From Segatella copri (GTDB lineage Bacteria; Bacteroidota; Bacteroidia; Bacteroidales; Bacteroidaceae): a stretch of DNA of 64,000 nt. Positions 22,114 to 32,615 of the stretch are shown piece after piece (within the stretch, counting starts at the first letter, position 1; the number at the start of each line of letters is the position of its first letter). A program made the translations under genes and the position numbers. The stretch is from NCBI RefSeq assembly GCF_019127135.1, contig NZ_JAHOEA010000015.1, positions 1-64,000 on the forward strand, in the 5' to 3' direction. The notes beneath the pieces were generated by a model. The model was not told the DNA's origin and made no database searches. It worked only from the letters and a program-made list of their open reading frames with translations.

Positions 22114-23388
22114 ATGAAACATATATTTGTAGCTATCGTTTGCTTGTTGGGCAGCATGAGCTTGCAGTCGTGTCTGCACGATGACAAGGAATTCTTCGAC
22201 GAGTCGGCTGCCAACCGCATCGAGAGCACCATTGAGAATACCCAGAAGATTCTGGAATCTTCTGAGAACGGATGGCAGCTTCATTATTTTACAGGCAAGG
22301 GAATGACCGGTGGCGGTTACACCTTCCTCATGAAGTTTGCCAATGGCAAGGTGACTGTGGCTGGTGATGCAGCCATCGCTGACCCTACAGAGCGTGTAAC
22401 ATCCAGTTATACCGTTGACCGCAGCATGGGACCAGTGCTCGCCTTCAATACTTACAACAATATCTTCCATTTCCTGGGAGAACCTACTTATGGTGAGATT
22501 GAAGGTGACCAGGGCGACTGGGAGTTTGTTGTTACCAAACTTACAGAAGACAGTATCTTCGTAAGAGGAAAGAAGTGGGAGAATGAAATGGTATTCACCC
22601 GCATACCTGCCGATCTGGACTGGACTTCTTATCTGAACAGCATCGCTGATGTGCAGAAGCGCTTGGGTGTGAACTATCGCGTAGGCAATTCTACTGATGC
22701 CAGCAAGATGATTGAGATTAATTCCAGCAAACGTCGCATCCTTTCGCGTACAGCCAACGGACAGATTGTAGAGCAGCCATTCTATATTACTACCACCGGT
22801 ATCCATGCCGTAAATGAGCCTGTGGTTCTGGATGGCAACGAGGTACAGGACTTCCTGGTCAGCCCGACTGGCGTGTTGTCAGCCAAAGACAATGAGGCTC
22901 TTACCTTGAAAACTTATGCTCCTAGCATCGATACCTGGGTAGGCAAATGGACCCTCTCTGCCATGCAGGGTTCCTGCGATATAACCATCTCTAAGATAGA
23001 AGATGAGGAGAACATGCTGAAGGGTACATTCACCACAGGTGGATATACTTATAATATAGGATTGGACTTCGATCCAGAGACGGGTAACCTTAACCTGCCA
23101 TCTCAGATGATTGAAGATCCTAGCGGTAGATATCCTGCCCTGTGGCTGATGAATGCTGACTTGAATAAGGGTGCATTGCTCGGAAATGGTGGTATGAATA
23201 TCGTATGGCACGGTGTTGCTCAGGAAGGTGATTTCGAGGATGATGGAACCGTGGCTGATAGAGGCTATACCACCGATACTTTTATTGCCTTGGCTTGTAC
23301 AAGCAAAGGTGAGCCTATCACGAAGGATGATAAGTATATATTTGTCATCGAATGGTATTTCCTTTCTAATTTGACTCCAAACAAATAA
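22114..23388 (+). CDS. DUF4302 domain lipoprotein
   Basis: A 424-residue lipoprotein, lipobox LQSCL near residue 20. The start, NRIESTIENTQKILESSENG followed by WQLHYF and GGYTFLMKF, matches DUF4302 proteins, which are encoded beside SusC/SusD and zinc peptidase genes. The function is unknown; a surface substrate-binding role is a reasonable guess. Nine bases separate it from the peptidase gene. Confidence 0.75.
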   Translation: MKHIFVAIVCLLGSMSLQSCLHDDKEFFDESAANRIESTIENTQKILESSENGWQLHYFTGKGMTGGGYTFLMKFANGKVTVAGDAAIADPTERVTSSYTVDRSMGPVLAFNTYNNIFHFLGEPTYGEIEGDQGDWEFVVTKLTEDSIFVRGKKWENEMVFTRIPADLDWTSYLNSIADVQKRLGVNYRVGNSTDASKMIEINSSKRRILSRTANGQIVEQPFYITTTGIHAVNEPVVLDGNEVQDFLVSPTGVLSAKDNEALTLKTYAPSIDTWVGKWTLSAMQGSCDITISKIEDEENMLKGTFTTGGYTYNIGLDFDPETGNLNLPSQMIEDPSGRYPALWLMNADLNKGALLGNGGMNIVWHGVAQEGDFEDDGTVADRGYTTDTFIALACTSKGEPITKDDKYIFVIEWYFLSNLTPNK

Positions 23389-23391
23389 AAA

Positions 23392-24582
23392 ATGAAGATG
23401 AAGAAATCTATATATATAATAGGTATAGCTGCCATGGGGCTGATGGCCTCATGCAGCAGCGATAGCGATTATCAGGCTGTGGCTGAGAGCACCATCAACG
23501 TGCTTTCTGCCCAGACTATGCTCGGACCTAACGACAGCGAGGGTGCTGTCACTGTAGACTGTACCCCTATGAAGGCTTATACCGATGAGCCTTCATGGCT
23601 CAGTACCAGCATTGAGGGTAGCACCGTGAAACTGGCTGCTATTGCCAACGACTCCCGCCAGTCGCGTAACGCCAAGTTGGTTATCAAGAAGACTGAGACC
23701 GATTCTGTGGTTATCAATGTAGCTCAGTATGGCTTGGTGCTTGAGATAAACAATGCTAATATGATTTATAGCAACAATCAGCCTGTTGAGTTTACGAAGA
23801 CATACCGTTCTAACACCGATATGAAGGTTATCTATGCTCCTGAGTGGGCGAAAGCTTCGGTTGATACCAATAGCAAGGAATTGAAGGTATCGCTCAGCGA
23901 GAATACAACCGGTCATCTCCGTGCTGATTATATCAAGTATCAGGTAGCAGCCGTTACCGATTCATTCATCGTGAAGCAGTTTGATTTCGACAAGGATATT
24001 GCCGGAGAATACGTGTTTGCTTATTACGATTTTAATGAGGATACGAAGTTGGAACTCCAGACTGTTCGTGCCAAATTGAGCCGTACCGAACTTGCTATTC
24101 CTGAAATGGGACTGGTATTCCCTGTTTCTATCAACGAAGAAACAGGTAGTGTGGAGACCCGCAGCAGCCAGTATCTGGGTAAGTTTGGTAAGTACTATAT
24201 CTATGATACCTTCCTCGATACGGATGCTCTTGGCTATGTGGGCTCAGAGTCTGGTCTTCTTTCTGCTACCTTGAAGTATAGCGAGGAGTATGGAACTTAC
24301 GGATTCTTTGGCGGAACTGCTTATACCATCAATAACAAGACGGGCGAATTCCTTGCCATGCTCTTGCAGACATTCAAGGCGAAGAGTGCTTCAGAGGCTA
24401 ATTATTACAACGACTTCTGCTGGATGGTAGCGCCATATATCATGTCAGTTCCAAAGAAAGATCCTGCTTCTGTCAAGCAGCAGGCACCGGCATTGGCTCG
24501 CCAGTTGGCGCCATCTGCCAGCAGTCTTGTTACCAAGCTTTCTGCATGGCAGTCATATCGTAAATCATCTATCATCAAATAA
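23392..24582 (+). CDS. BACON-like domain lipoprotein, unknown function
   Basis: A 396-residue lipoprotein with lipobox MASCS. Residues about 30-115 (YTDEPSWLSTSIEGSTVKL, then RNAKLVIKKTETDSVVINVAQYG) look like a BACON-type Ig-like domain, a fold used to present surface proteins. The rest, with GEYVFAYYDFNEDTKLELQT, is a beta-rich domain I cannot name. The start is 3 bp after the previous stop, so translation is coupled; the ATG at 23398 is an equally good start. Confidence 0.6.
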   Translation: MKMKKSIYIIGIAAMGLMASCSSDSDYQAVAESTINVLSAQTMLGPNDSEGAVTVDCTPMKAYTDEPSWLSTSIEGSTVKLAAIANDSRQSRNAKLVIKKTETDSVVINVAQYGLVLEINNANMIYSNNQPVEFTKTYRSNTDMKVIYAPEWAKASVDTNSKELKVSLSENTTGHLRADYIKYQVAAVTDSFIVKQFDFDKDIAGEYVFAYYDFNEDTKLELQTVRAKLSRTELAIPEMGLVFPVSINEETGSVETRSSQYLGKFGKYYIYDTFLDTDALGYVGSESGLLSATLKYSEEYGTYGFFGGTAYTINNKTGEFLAMLLQTFKAKSASEANYYNDFCWMVAPYIMSVPKKDPASVKQQAPALARQLAPSASSLVTKLSAWQSYRKSSIIK

Positions 24583-24600
24583 ACTTAATAAGTTTTTATT

Positions 24601-27600
24601 ATGAGAATTTTATCTACACTTTGCCTCTCTTTGCTCCTGGGAGCAAGCGGCACAGCAGCGATGGCCTCTAGCAAGGCATCGTTTGCCAAAAAGTTTAAGA
24701 ATGTTGACATTCATCGCCTGGTATCTGTTCCTGGTTTGGTGGATTGCAGCAACAGTGCTTATCAGATGCGTCAGGCTGGCTTTGCTACAGTCAGCAATGC
24801 TCCTATGCGTAGTAGTGATACTCCTGCCAATGCGGCTTCGGGTCAGACTTACGGATGGGTAACTGCTCCAGACGCAAGCAACTGGTATTTTACCCAGGAC
24901 ATTACTTCCAGAGACTCTGTTTACAGCGAGTTTTATACAGCCCACTTCCACGAGTCTTCAAAGATTACCCTGTTTGATAATAACCACAAGCAGGTAGGTT
25001 CTTTCAGCGTCAAGGTTCCTGAAGGATGGAAGCATGTGGCAGACATCACTCCATACGGTCCTATCACCAAGAAACTCTTCGATAGAGACGAGAAGTCTAA
25101 CGAAATCCTGGTAGAGTTCCACGATGCCTTCAATGGCGCAAACAAGTACCTCACCCGTGCTTATGATATCAATACAGGTGAAATCAAGTTCGAGATGGAG
25201 GGTACCGGTCTTGTATTCGATGCTTCAAAGGGATGGAATAGCTACCAGCGTCTCATCATGACTCACGAGTCTGATGAGAAGTATAGTATCGATGTCATCG
25301 CACCTCCTGCCAATGGACAGACAGACTGGACTGTAGAGCATACTTTCAACTTTGATATTGACAACAAGATTACCTATCTTCAGGGTTCTTGCTTCAACTG
25401 TATGAATGTGGATGGTACTCCTTACTATGTTCTGGCAGAGTATGATAAGCCATTTACAAAAACCGATGCAGGTGATGGTTCCATGGATATTAAGCAGGAG
25501 CCGGACAACTTTCTGGTATTGAGAACTTTCGATAAGAGTTTCAACAAGGTGGATAGCGTCCGTGTATCTATCAATGCACCAGAGGGCACTCCATACCGTT
25601 CTGCAGCTTTCGGTCTCTTCGGCAACAACGATTTGTCTAAGGGCTACTTCAGCAACAACGGCAAATTGAACTATGTAGTAGGGCTTTACGATTATACTCC
25701 TGCTATGGATGGAGACTTGATTTCTTATGCTGTTTACGATTCAGAGAATGGTAAGTTGAAGGATATCTGCGACAAGGTAACAAGCAACAAGAGGGGCTTG
25801 CTGAATACCATCCATGGTAAGTCAGACCAGATGTGGTTCTTGCAGACCATAGGTACAAGCGAAGGCTCAGGTCAGCAGATTCAGCTGGTTGATGTTCCTT
25901 CTTGCGAGAAGGTTAGTGTGTTGCCACAGAGCATTGATGGCAATGCCATCTCTTCTAATTTCGACCGTTACCCAACTACTGCCAATGCACAGGGCTACCA
26001 GTATGTCATTGCTTTGTCACAGGCACAGTCTAATGAGGCAGGCGAGGTTCTTGCTCCTATCGCTTGGGTGAACCCTGATTGCACCATCGATCATGTTGAC
26101 AGACTTAACTTGGGTCTGAAGGCAGAAAACTTCACTCCGTTGATCAACAGCACCTCACTCAACCCATATCTCTTCAATACCGATGATGATATGGAGTATG
26201 TATATATTGCCAAGAAGCGCCGCACGGATGGCAGTAACAAGATTGACAATGTATTGGAAGTTTCCACACTCGATGGTACCGTTATCAAGTCATGGCGTGG
26301 TGATGATAACTATGTCTTCTCACAGGCAAGTTTCCCTGTTATGGACGAATTGGGCAAGCGCCAGATGTTTGTCGTGTTCGAGGATAGAGCGAACAACAAG
26401 TATGACATGAACTTCTACGACCTTCCTTTCACCAAGTTTGAACAGGGTGGTACAGGTACCGTAGAGGATCCATACCTGATTTCTACTACTGGTGACTTCC
26501 AGCAGCTGGCTCTGGAGCCAACCAAGAACTACAAGATGGTAGCTGATATTGATATGTCTAAGGCTGCACAGTGGTGGGCTCCTGTCAAGAACTTCACTGG
26601 TTCTCTGGATGGTGATGGTCATACTATCTACAACCTCGGTGTGAAGACTACAGAGGATCATGCAGGTTTGTTTGGTACCCTCGACCTCAATGGTATTGCC
26701 AAGAACTTGATTTTCGTGAATCCTACTGTAGAGGTGACCAATACCAACCAGTATGCAGGTGTGTTGGCAGGTGAGACCAATTACACTTATGATGGTGAGG
26801 GCAAGGCTACCAATGTAGATAGCATTTTTGTTTATGGTGCCAAAATTTCAGGTGATGATCAGGACTTTGTAGCTGCGGGCGGTCTCGTTGGTAGCGCTAA
26901 TCTTGGGACCAATATTAATAACTGTTCTTTCCAAGGTGAGATTACTTTGCCTAACTCTGAGAATGTAGGTGGTATCGTTGGTCAGACACGTTCTGCCTCT
27001 AGTGTGAACGCATGTTATGCAAATGTCAATGCCATAGCCAAGACTGTTTTGGGTGGTATTGTCGGTATTGCAGGTACTCCTCATGATTACTGTAAGTTCA
27101 CCAACTGCGAGGTTCGCGGTCAGTTGACAGCTGAGAATGCAGTAGGTGGTTTAGTTGGTTATAATTACTTCAACGAAATCTCTAATGTTGTCAGCCATGC
27201 TGATATCGTAGCTACCAAGAAGTCTGCCTGGGACGGTTATGCTGCCGGTGGTATCATTGGTGTAATGGAGAGGAACAGGATGTATGGTGCCTCCGGTTTT
27301 GCAAAGAACTGTGTATTCGATGGTTCTGTCAAAGCATTACAGGATGGCGAAGAGGTGAACGCTCCTGCTACTGTTCATCAGATTGCCGGTAAGACTGTTG
27401 CTGATGAGGAATATGCTGAGGGCGAGACTCCTGAGGTTGAGAAGCGTTTGTCAAACAACTATTCTACCAACGATGCAGGTAGCACAGACGCTACCAGCGT
27501 TGAGGGTGCCTACAAGGCTGCCAAGGAGATGGGAAAGGACTTCTTCACAGGTTTGCAGTATGCTTACGGAAACACACTCGCTGAGCCTTGGAAGGAGGAC

Positions 27601-28149
27601 GGAAGCAAGATACCTACTCTTTACTTCAACAATATTGCAAAGGCACTTGCTGTCAGCTCTGATGACGTAACTGTAGGTACTACCGATGAGGGTACTGCTG
27701 TTGTCAAGGTTTCTGTATACGGCATGGAGAACGCTGACTTGGAGTCAGACTTGGATGTTTCTACTTCTAAGGATAATGCCATTGTTACTTTTGGTGAGGC
27801 TCACGGCAACACCATCGACCTGGTTATCAAGGGTAAGAAGCAGGGTATCGATGTAGTTACCGTTAAGTTCGGTGAGTTCTCAGCTACTATCAATGTAACC
27901 ATTTTCAAGAACTTTGTAAGTGGTATCGAGAATGTAGAGGATGCAGAGGCTTTGGTTATCAAGGCTGCTGATGGTCAGATTTCTGCCGAGGGTGCTAATG
28001 CAATCTGGGTTTACAGTGTAAATGGCAAGCTCGTAGGCAAGACTTCAGGTGCTGCATTCAGTACTTCTGGTTTGACTTCTGGTCTCTATATCGTAAAGGC
28101 AACTGATAAGGCTGGTCATAAGGCTACAGCTAAGTTCGTTATCAAGTAA
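24601..28149 (+). CDS. large GLUG-repeat surface protein with type IX sorting domain
   Basis: A 1182-residue exported protein; signal peptide ends near GTAAMAS. Residues 1-600 form an unrecognised beta-rich region. From about 620 GLUG-type repeats appear (GGTGTVEDPYLIST, GSLDGDGHTIYNLGV, HAGLFGTLDLNG, NVGGIVGQTRSASSVNACYA). The last 80 residues (VYSVNGKLVGKTS, GLYIVKATDKAGHKATAKF) look like a type A C-terminal sorting domain of the type IX system. It may be an adhesin or ligand-binding protein of the SusC/SusD operon. A similar GLUG protein starts at 63279. Confidence 0.7.
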   Translation: MRILSTLCLSLLLGASGTAAMASSKASFAKKFKNVDIHRLVSVPGLVDCSNSAYQMRQAGFATVSNAPMRSSDTPANAASGQTYGWVTAPDASNWYFTQDITSRDSVYSEFYTAHFHESSKITLFDNNHKQVGSFSVKVPEGWKHVADITPYGPITKKLFDRDEKSNEILVEFHDAFNGANKYLTRAYDINTGEIKFEMEGTGLVFDASKGWNSYQRLIMTHESDEKYSIDVIAPPANGQTDWTVEHTFNFDIDNKITYLQGSCFNCMNVDGTPYYVLAEYDKPFTKTDAGDGSMDIKQEPDNFLVLRTFDKSFNKVDSVRVSINAPEGTPYRSAAFGLFGNNDLSKGYFSNNGKLNYVVGLYDYTPAMDGDLISYAVYDSENGKLKDICDKVTSNKRGLLNTIHGKSDQMWFLQTIGTSEGSGQQIQLVDVPSCEKVSVLPQSIDGNAISSNFDRYPTTANAQGYQYVIALSQAQSNEAGEVLAPIAWVNPDCTIDHVDRLNLGLKAENFTPLINSTSLNPYLFNTDDDMEYVYIAKKRRTDGSNKIDNVLEVSTLDGTVIKSWRGDDNYVFSQASFPVMDELGKRQMFVVFEDRANNKYDMNFYDLPFTKFEQGGTGTVEDPYLISTTGDFQQLALEPTKNYKMVADIDMSKAAQWWAPVKNFTGSLDGDGHTIYNLGVKTTEDHAGLFGTLDLNGIAKNLIFVNPTVEVTNTNQYAGVLAGETNYTYDGEGKATNVDSIFVYGAKISGDDQDFVAAGGLVGSANLGTNINNCSFQGEITLPNSENVGGIVGQTRSASSVNACYANVNAIAKTVLGGIVGIAGTPHDYCKFTNCEVRGQLTAENAVGGLVGYNYFNEISNVVSHADIVATKKSAWDGYAAGGIIGVMERNRMYGASGFAKNCVFDGSVKALQDGEEVNAPATVHQIAGKTVADEEYAEGETPEVEKRLSNNYSTNDAGSTDATSVEGAYKAAKEMGKDFFTGLQYAYGNTLAEPWKEDGSKIPTLYFNNIAKALAVSSDDVTVGTTDEGTAVVKVSVYGMENADLESDLDVSTSKDNAIVTFGEAHGNTIDLVIKGKKQGIDVVTVKFGEFSATINVTIFKNFVSGIENVEDAEALVIKAADGQISAEGANAIWVYSVNGKLVGKTSGAAFSTSGLTSGLYIVKATDKAGHKATAKFVIK

Positions 28150-28151
28150 GT

Positions 28152-30920
28152 ATGAAAAGAATCATTATATTCAGCTTATTGGTGGTCTGCTTCGTGCAGA
28201 CCACCTTTGCTATTCCTGCTTATCCTAAGCCTTTGAAGGTGAAGCAGGCTGATGGCTCCTGGCTCACCATCCAGATGCGCGGTGATGAGCACGGCCATTA
28301 TGCGCTGACTTCCGATGGCATTCCGCTCGTGTTTAATGCCCGACAGCGGAATTACGAGTATGCCGACTGGAAGGATGGCAAGGTGCAGGCTAGCGGCATC
28401 AAGGCTGTTGAGGCTTCTGAGCGCACAGCAAAGGTCAAGGCGTTCGTTGAGAGTCAGGACAAGTCTGCCATCCTTGAATCTTTCAAGCGTGCCCGTCTGC
28501 AGCAGTTGCAGCAAACCCTTTCGTCTCGCAGGAATGCTTCTTTGAAAGTCGGCAGCAATCCTCAGAAAGAGAAATTGAACAATTTCCCAACCATTGGTGA
28601 GGTTCACTCATTGGTCATCTTGGTGCAGTTTGCTGATACCAAATTCTCTACCGTAGGTAGCGATGCACATCAGTTCTTCAACAACATGCTCAATGAACCT
28701 GGATTTACTTACAGCAATGGTGCCAATGGAAGTGCGAGAGATTTCTATCTGAACAGTTCCAATGGCAGATTCCAACCTCAGTTTGATGTCATCGGTCCTG
28801 TAACATTGCCTGAGAAATATTCTTATTATGGAGCCAACAAAGGCTCTTCCGTAGATAATCCTGTCCGTCTGGAGGAATTCGTGAGAGAGGCTTGTACACT
28901 TGCAGCCTCATCGGTTGATTTCTCCCAATATGACCATAACCAGGATGGCTACATTGACAACATCTATTTTTTCTATGCCGGAAAGGGTGAGGCTGATTCT
29001 GGCGATGGCAATGCTATCTGGCCACATTCTGCCTATTATTCAGACATGGCTAAAGATGCAGGACTCAGCGAAACTTCGCTGAAACTGAATGGAGTAGAGG
29101 TAGGCAACTATACCTGCAGCAACGAAATCAATGGTACCCTCATCACACCTCAGCCTGCCGGCATCGGTACCTTTGTGCATGAATTCGGTCATGTGCTGGG
29201 TCTTGCCGACCATTATGATGTTAATTATGGCATAACAACCTTCGCCCCTGGTTCTTTCGATACCATGGCACAGGCTTCTTATAACAACAATGGCAATACG
29301 CCTGCGGCATTCTCTGCCTATGAGCGTGCCTGTCTGGGATGGCTCGACCTGACCGTGTTGAAGAATGGGGTAGATACCCTCAATGTTCTGCCCGACCTGA
29401 ACGACAGCAACAAGGCATACATGGTGCCTGTGGGAGGAACCAATGATCAGGAATACTTCATCATGGAGAACCGCCAGCAGAAGGGCTGGGATGCGTTCAT
29501 TCCGGGTCATGGCATGTTGCTCTGGCATATCGATTATGATGCCAAGGCTTGGGAGAAAAATGAGTTGAACATCACTGGCACTCATCAGCGTTTGGATATC
29601 GTTGAGGCTGACAACAAGCTTACCGACAATACCCGTGCGGGAGATCCGTTCCCTGGAACATCGAATGTGACTCAGTGTAATCTGACTTCCTGGGCTGGTG
29701 GCAAGGTGATGTCACTGGATGATATCGAGGAGAAGGATGGCGTTATCAATCTCATGCTCGGCGGACTGAACCTGAAACTGAATACTCCTGACGTGAAGGT
29801 TACTGAGGTCCAGGATAGCAGTATTGTGATAGGATGGACAGATGTGCCGGTTGCCAAGCAATATGTTCTGAACATCAGTTCAGTGGTGAATGGAAAGAAA
29901 GAATCTCTGCCGCTCTATAATAATAAGGTATATACAGCAGCACAGCCTTCTCTTCATGTTGAGCGCTTGAGTCCTGAAACAACCTATGAGATTACCTTGC
30001 AGGCTAACCGTGGCTCTTATTCTTCTGATGTCTACACCCAGCAGTTTACTACTGCCGCTATTCCTTTCAGCAAGTATTATGTGACTGATGTAAAGGCTAC
30101 CGCAGTCGGTAAAACAGGCTTCACGGCTTCATGGAAAAGTATGGAAGCAGCAGATGATTACGTGGTCACCCTGCATAAGTTGGTTTATGCAACAGAGGCA
30201 ACTCAGAAGGGCTATGATTTCAGCAAAGAACTCGAGGGTATGCCTTCGCTTTGGAAAACCAATGGTAACCTGAGCATGAACAATTATGGCGAGGAATCAC
30301 CTTGCCTCCGTCTGAACAAGATAGATACCTATCTGAAGATGGCATCTGCCGGCAACCGTATATCTTCTGTCAAGTTCTTCGCCAAGTCATCTTCTTCAAC
30401 CAAGGCAACCTTGGCAGTAGAGGCTTATCAGTATGGAGAATGGAAGCAGATTGCTACTTTGCAGGGCGGTGCTGATATGGCTTCGGGAGATACCTATAGC
30501 TATGATTTGCCGGAGTTGGCTGATTCAGTAAGACTGAATGTCATCCAGCGTACTTCCGGTGCTTTCTATATCGATGATGTGCTTTTGGGATGCAATGCAT
30601 TGATTCACGAACCGGTGGCAGCCTACCAGAAGGTTTCTACCAATGGCAAGACTGAGTTCGCATTCTCAGGTCTGGAAACAGATGCTACCTATGCGCTGGT
30701 AGTAAACGCCAGCAAGAAGGGTGAACTTTCTTACAGTTCCAAGGAACTCATCGTGACACCGGCAAGTTCTACGGGTATCAGTTCCGTCACAGCCACCCCG
30801 TCACGTAATGGACAGAAGAGATTCTACGATCTCAATGGCCGCAGGGTTTCTGCCAAGGAGATGCGTCATGGCATTTATATCGTGAAGCAGGGAAACAGCG
30901 TATATAAAATCGTGAGATAA
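28152..30920 (+). CDS. M6-family secreted metalloprotease with sorting domain
   Basis: A 922-residue protein. A signal peptide (to TTFA) is followed by a propeptide-like region, then a peptidase M6 domain with FVHEFGHVLGLADHYD (zinc ligands His343 and His347, catalytic Glu344, third ligand Asp or His nearby). Fibronectin-like domains follow (about 540-640 and 650-880). The C-terminus, RFYDLNGRRV then GIYIVKQGNSVYKIVR, is a type IX sorting domain. It starts 2 bp after the GLUG gene. It resembles prepro secreted proteases of oral Prevotella and Porphyromonas and likely digests host or diet proteins. Confidence 0.85.
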   Translation: MKRIIIFSLLVVCFVQTTFAIPAYPKPLKVKQADGSWLTIQMRGDEHGHYALTSDGIPLVFNARQRNYEYADWKDGKVQASGIKAVEASERTAKVKAFVESQDKSAILESFKRARLQQLQQTLSSRRNASLKVGSNPQKEKLNNFPTIGEVHSLVILVQFADTKFSTVGSDAHQFFNNMLNEPGFTYSNGANGSARDFYLNSSNGRFQPQFDVIGPVTLPEKYSYYGANKGSSVDNPVRLEEFVREACTLAASSVDFSQYDHNQDGYIDNIYFFYAGKGEADSGDGNAIWPHSAYYSDMAKDAGLSETSLKLNGVEVGNYTCSNEINGTLITPQPAGIGTFVHEFGHVLGLADHYDVNYGITTFAPGSFDTMAQASYNNNGNTPAAFSAYERACLGWLDLTVLKNGVDTLNVLPDLNDSNKAYMVPVGGTNDQEYFIMENRQQKGWDAFIPGHGMLLWHIDYDAKAWEKNELNITGTHQRLDIVEADNKLTDNTRAGDPFPGTSNVTQCNLTSWAGGKVMSLDDIEEKDGVINLMLGGLNLKLNTPDVKVTEVQDSSIVIGWTDVPVAKQYVLNISSVVNGKKESLPLYNNKVYTAAQPSLHVERLSPETTYEITLQANRGSYSSDVYTQQFTTAAIPFSKYYVTDVKATAVGKTGFTASWKSMEAADDYVVTLHKLVYATEATQKGYDFSKELEGMPSLWKTNGNLSMNNYGEESPCLRLNKIDTYLKMASAGNRISSVKFFAKSSSSTKATLAVEAYQYGEWKQIATLQGGADMASGDTYSYDLPELADSVRLNVIQRTSGAFYIDDVLLGCNALIHEPVAAYQKVSTNGKTEFAFSGLETDATYALVVNASKKGELSYSSKELIVTPASSTGISSVTATPSRNGQKRFYDLNGRRVSAKEMRHGIYIVKQGNSVYKIVR

Positions 30921-30954
30921 TAAATATTAGTATTAACTTTTAATGTAAGTGATT

Positions 30955-32268
30955 ATGAAGAAACAATTACTTTTTGCGGCTATGCTCATGTTGAGCGCAG
31001 CACCAGCGGTTTCAGTATCAGCTGCCCAGCCTTTTGCGGCTGCAGCAGAAGAGGGTCAGACTCTTGCAACTCAGGAGCAGTATGATGCACTTGTGAAGTC
31101 TATCGCAGAAGTGCAGCAGAACATCGACGCTATGCTGAAGGAAATCAACGACAAGTATCCTGATGCAGAGGATACCAAATACTCGTTGAATTTCAACAAG
31201 GAAAGTCTTGATAAGATAGCAGATGAGGCTAAGGCAAAGTTTGAAGCAAAGACGCTTACTGCAGCTGAGGTTGATAGCTATCTGGCTTCTGTAAAAGAGA
31301 TAGCAGAAGGTATCAAGGATGCAGTGAAGAATGCAGAGCAGGAGGTTTATTCTTTCCAGGTGAATAGCAGTTATAATGCTGCTTATATGCACAAGGCTGA
31401 GTGCTTGGGACAGATTCCTGCGAACGTACAGAATCATTATGCACCAGCTTTCGATGAGCTGGATGCTGACATGATGCAGGTTTATATGCCGATTATGATG
31501 GGTAGTCCTATAGAGACAGCAGAGCAGGCAAAGAAGATGTGTGACCAGTTGGATGCTATCAGCAAAAAGGCCGATGCCCTCTTGGCTGCATCAAAGAAAG
31601 CCAGCACTTTGCTGGATGACATCACAGCAACACTCGCTTCATTGGATGCAGAAATAGCAAAGATAAAGAAGGATTTCTCTGAGTATGACCTTTCTGCGGT
31701 AAATGAATCAGCAGAGTATTGGAAGAACCTTGCTGCTGAGTTTGCTCAGGCACCAGCCGATCCTACGGCTCCTTATACAGAGGACAAGATTGATGGCTTT
31801 GCACAGGAGTTTGGTTATTTCAAGGAGAATGTTTCTGGCTTGTATGCTCAGGCACAGAAGGATGAGTGGATGGCTCAGTTCAACGCAAAGTATTATCCAG
31901 CTTCTCAGAAGATGGATGAATACGTCTCTACCCTTGACTCTGAGTGTCCAACAGTAAAGGATAAGTACTTTAACAAGCTGGATGACCTCAATGTAGAATT
32001 AACCCAGATGTACATGAAGCTTTATCAGGAAGACTTGACTCAGGAGCAGTTCAACACGATGATGGCTAGAATTGACGAAATCCTGCGTGAGGCTCAGAAG
32101 ATAATAGATGAGGCTAAAGAGGCTGAGAAGGTTGCAACTGGCATCAGCAACATCTCTGTCAGCGAGGCTGTGAAGGCTGGCAAGGTTTACTCTATCGACG
32201 GCAAGTGCGTAAGCAAGTCTGTCAAGGGTCTTGTCATCATCAATGGCAAGAAGGTGATTTTAAAGTAA
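30955..32268 (+). CDS. secreted coiled-coil protein with sorting-like C-terminus
   Basis: A 437-residue protein beginning MKKQLLFAAMLMLSAAPAVS, then long Ala/Glu/Lys-rich helices (about 45-400) suggestive of coiled coils. The end, VYSIDGKCVSKSVKGLVIIN then GKKVILK, resembles a short type A sorting domain. A GTG six bases upstream is also possible, but the ATG gives the cleaner signal peptide. Function unknown; it closes the protease-type SusC/SusD operon and might be a surface-layer or spacer protein. Confidence 0.6.
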   Translation: MKKQLLFAAMLMLSAAPAVSVSAAQPFAAAAEEGQTLATQEQYDALVKSIAEVQQNIDAMLKEINDKYPDAEDTKYSLNFNKESLDKIADEAKAKFEAKTLTAAEVDSYLASVKEIAEGIKDAVKNAEQEVYSFQVNSSYNAAYMHKAECLGQIPANVQNHYAPAFDELDADMMQVYMPIMMGSPIETAEQAKKMCDQLDAISKKADALLAASKKASTLLDDITATLASLDAEIAKIKKDFSEYDLSAVNESAEYWKNLAAEFAQAPADPTAPYTEDKIDGFAQEFGYFKENVSGLYAQAQKDEWMAQFNAKYYPASQKMDEYVSTLDSECPTVKDKYFNKLDDLNVELTQMYMKLYQEDLTQEQFNTMMARIDEILREAQKIIDEAKEAEKVATGISNISVSEAVKAGKVYSIDGKCVSKSVKGLVIINGKKVILK

Positions 32269-32323
32269 ATTATATATCTTCTCTCGAGCCCATGAAGTAG
32301 GGCTTAAAATTGACTTCATTTCG

Positions 32324-32359
32324 GCTTCCTCAGTCTTTGTGCTGAGGGAGCTTTTTTTT
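32324..32359 (+). terminator. terminator ending the susC operon
   Basis: CTTCCTCAG pairs with CTGAGGGAG around a short loop and is followed by eight T. The rest of 32268-32615 holds the ribosomal-protein promoter and leader. Confidence 0.85.
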
Positions 32360-32453
32360 GCTTATCCTGAGCAGAAAAGCGCGAACTAAGTTAAATATTC
32401 ATAAAAGTTTGGGGTTAAAACTCGTAACCTACACATAATCAAAAAAATATGTG

Positions 32454-32461
32454 TAATTTTG
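32454..32461 (+). promoter_or_regulatory. -7 element of the ribosomal protein operon
   Basis: TAATTTTG, 155 bases before rplM. It leaves a long leader; no clear -33 TTTG is seen. Confidence 0.5.
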
Positions 32462-32467
32462 CAGTCC

Positions 32468-32600
32468 GATTATTTCGGGGATACACTTAGAGTCCCCAAG
32501 ATATGGTGTGTTAATAGCATGTCCTGTGGCCGGGGTATGTGGTTAGTGAATCACCTATCTAAATAGTGAGTAAAAAAGATTAAAACGTTTTTTAGTAGTA
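32468..32600 (+). promoter_or_regulatory. structured leader of rplM
   Basis: The leader starts with a hairpin, GGGGA pairing with TCCCC (about 32477-32497), followed by a GC-rich stretch (CCTGTGGCCGGGG) and then an A/T-rich run to the start codon. Leaders of this kind upstream of L13 genes have been proposed as autoregulatory binding sites in Bacteroidia. I cannot verify a match to a known family. Confidence 0.4.
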
Positions 32601-32615
32601 AATTTAAATTTTAAA

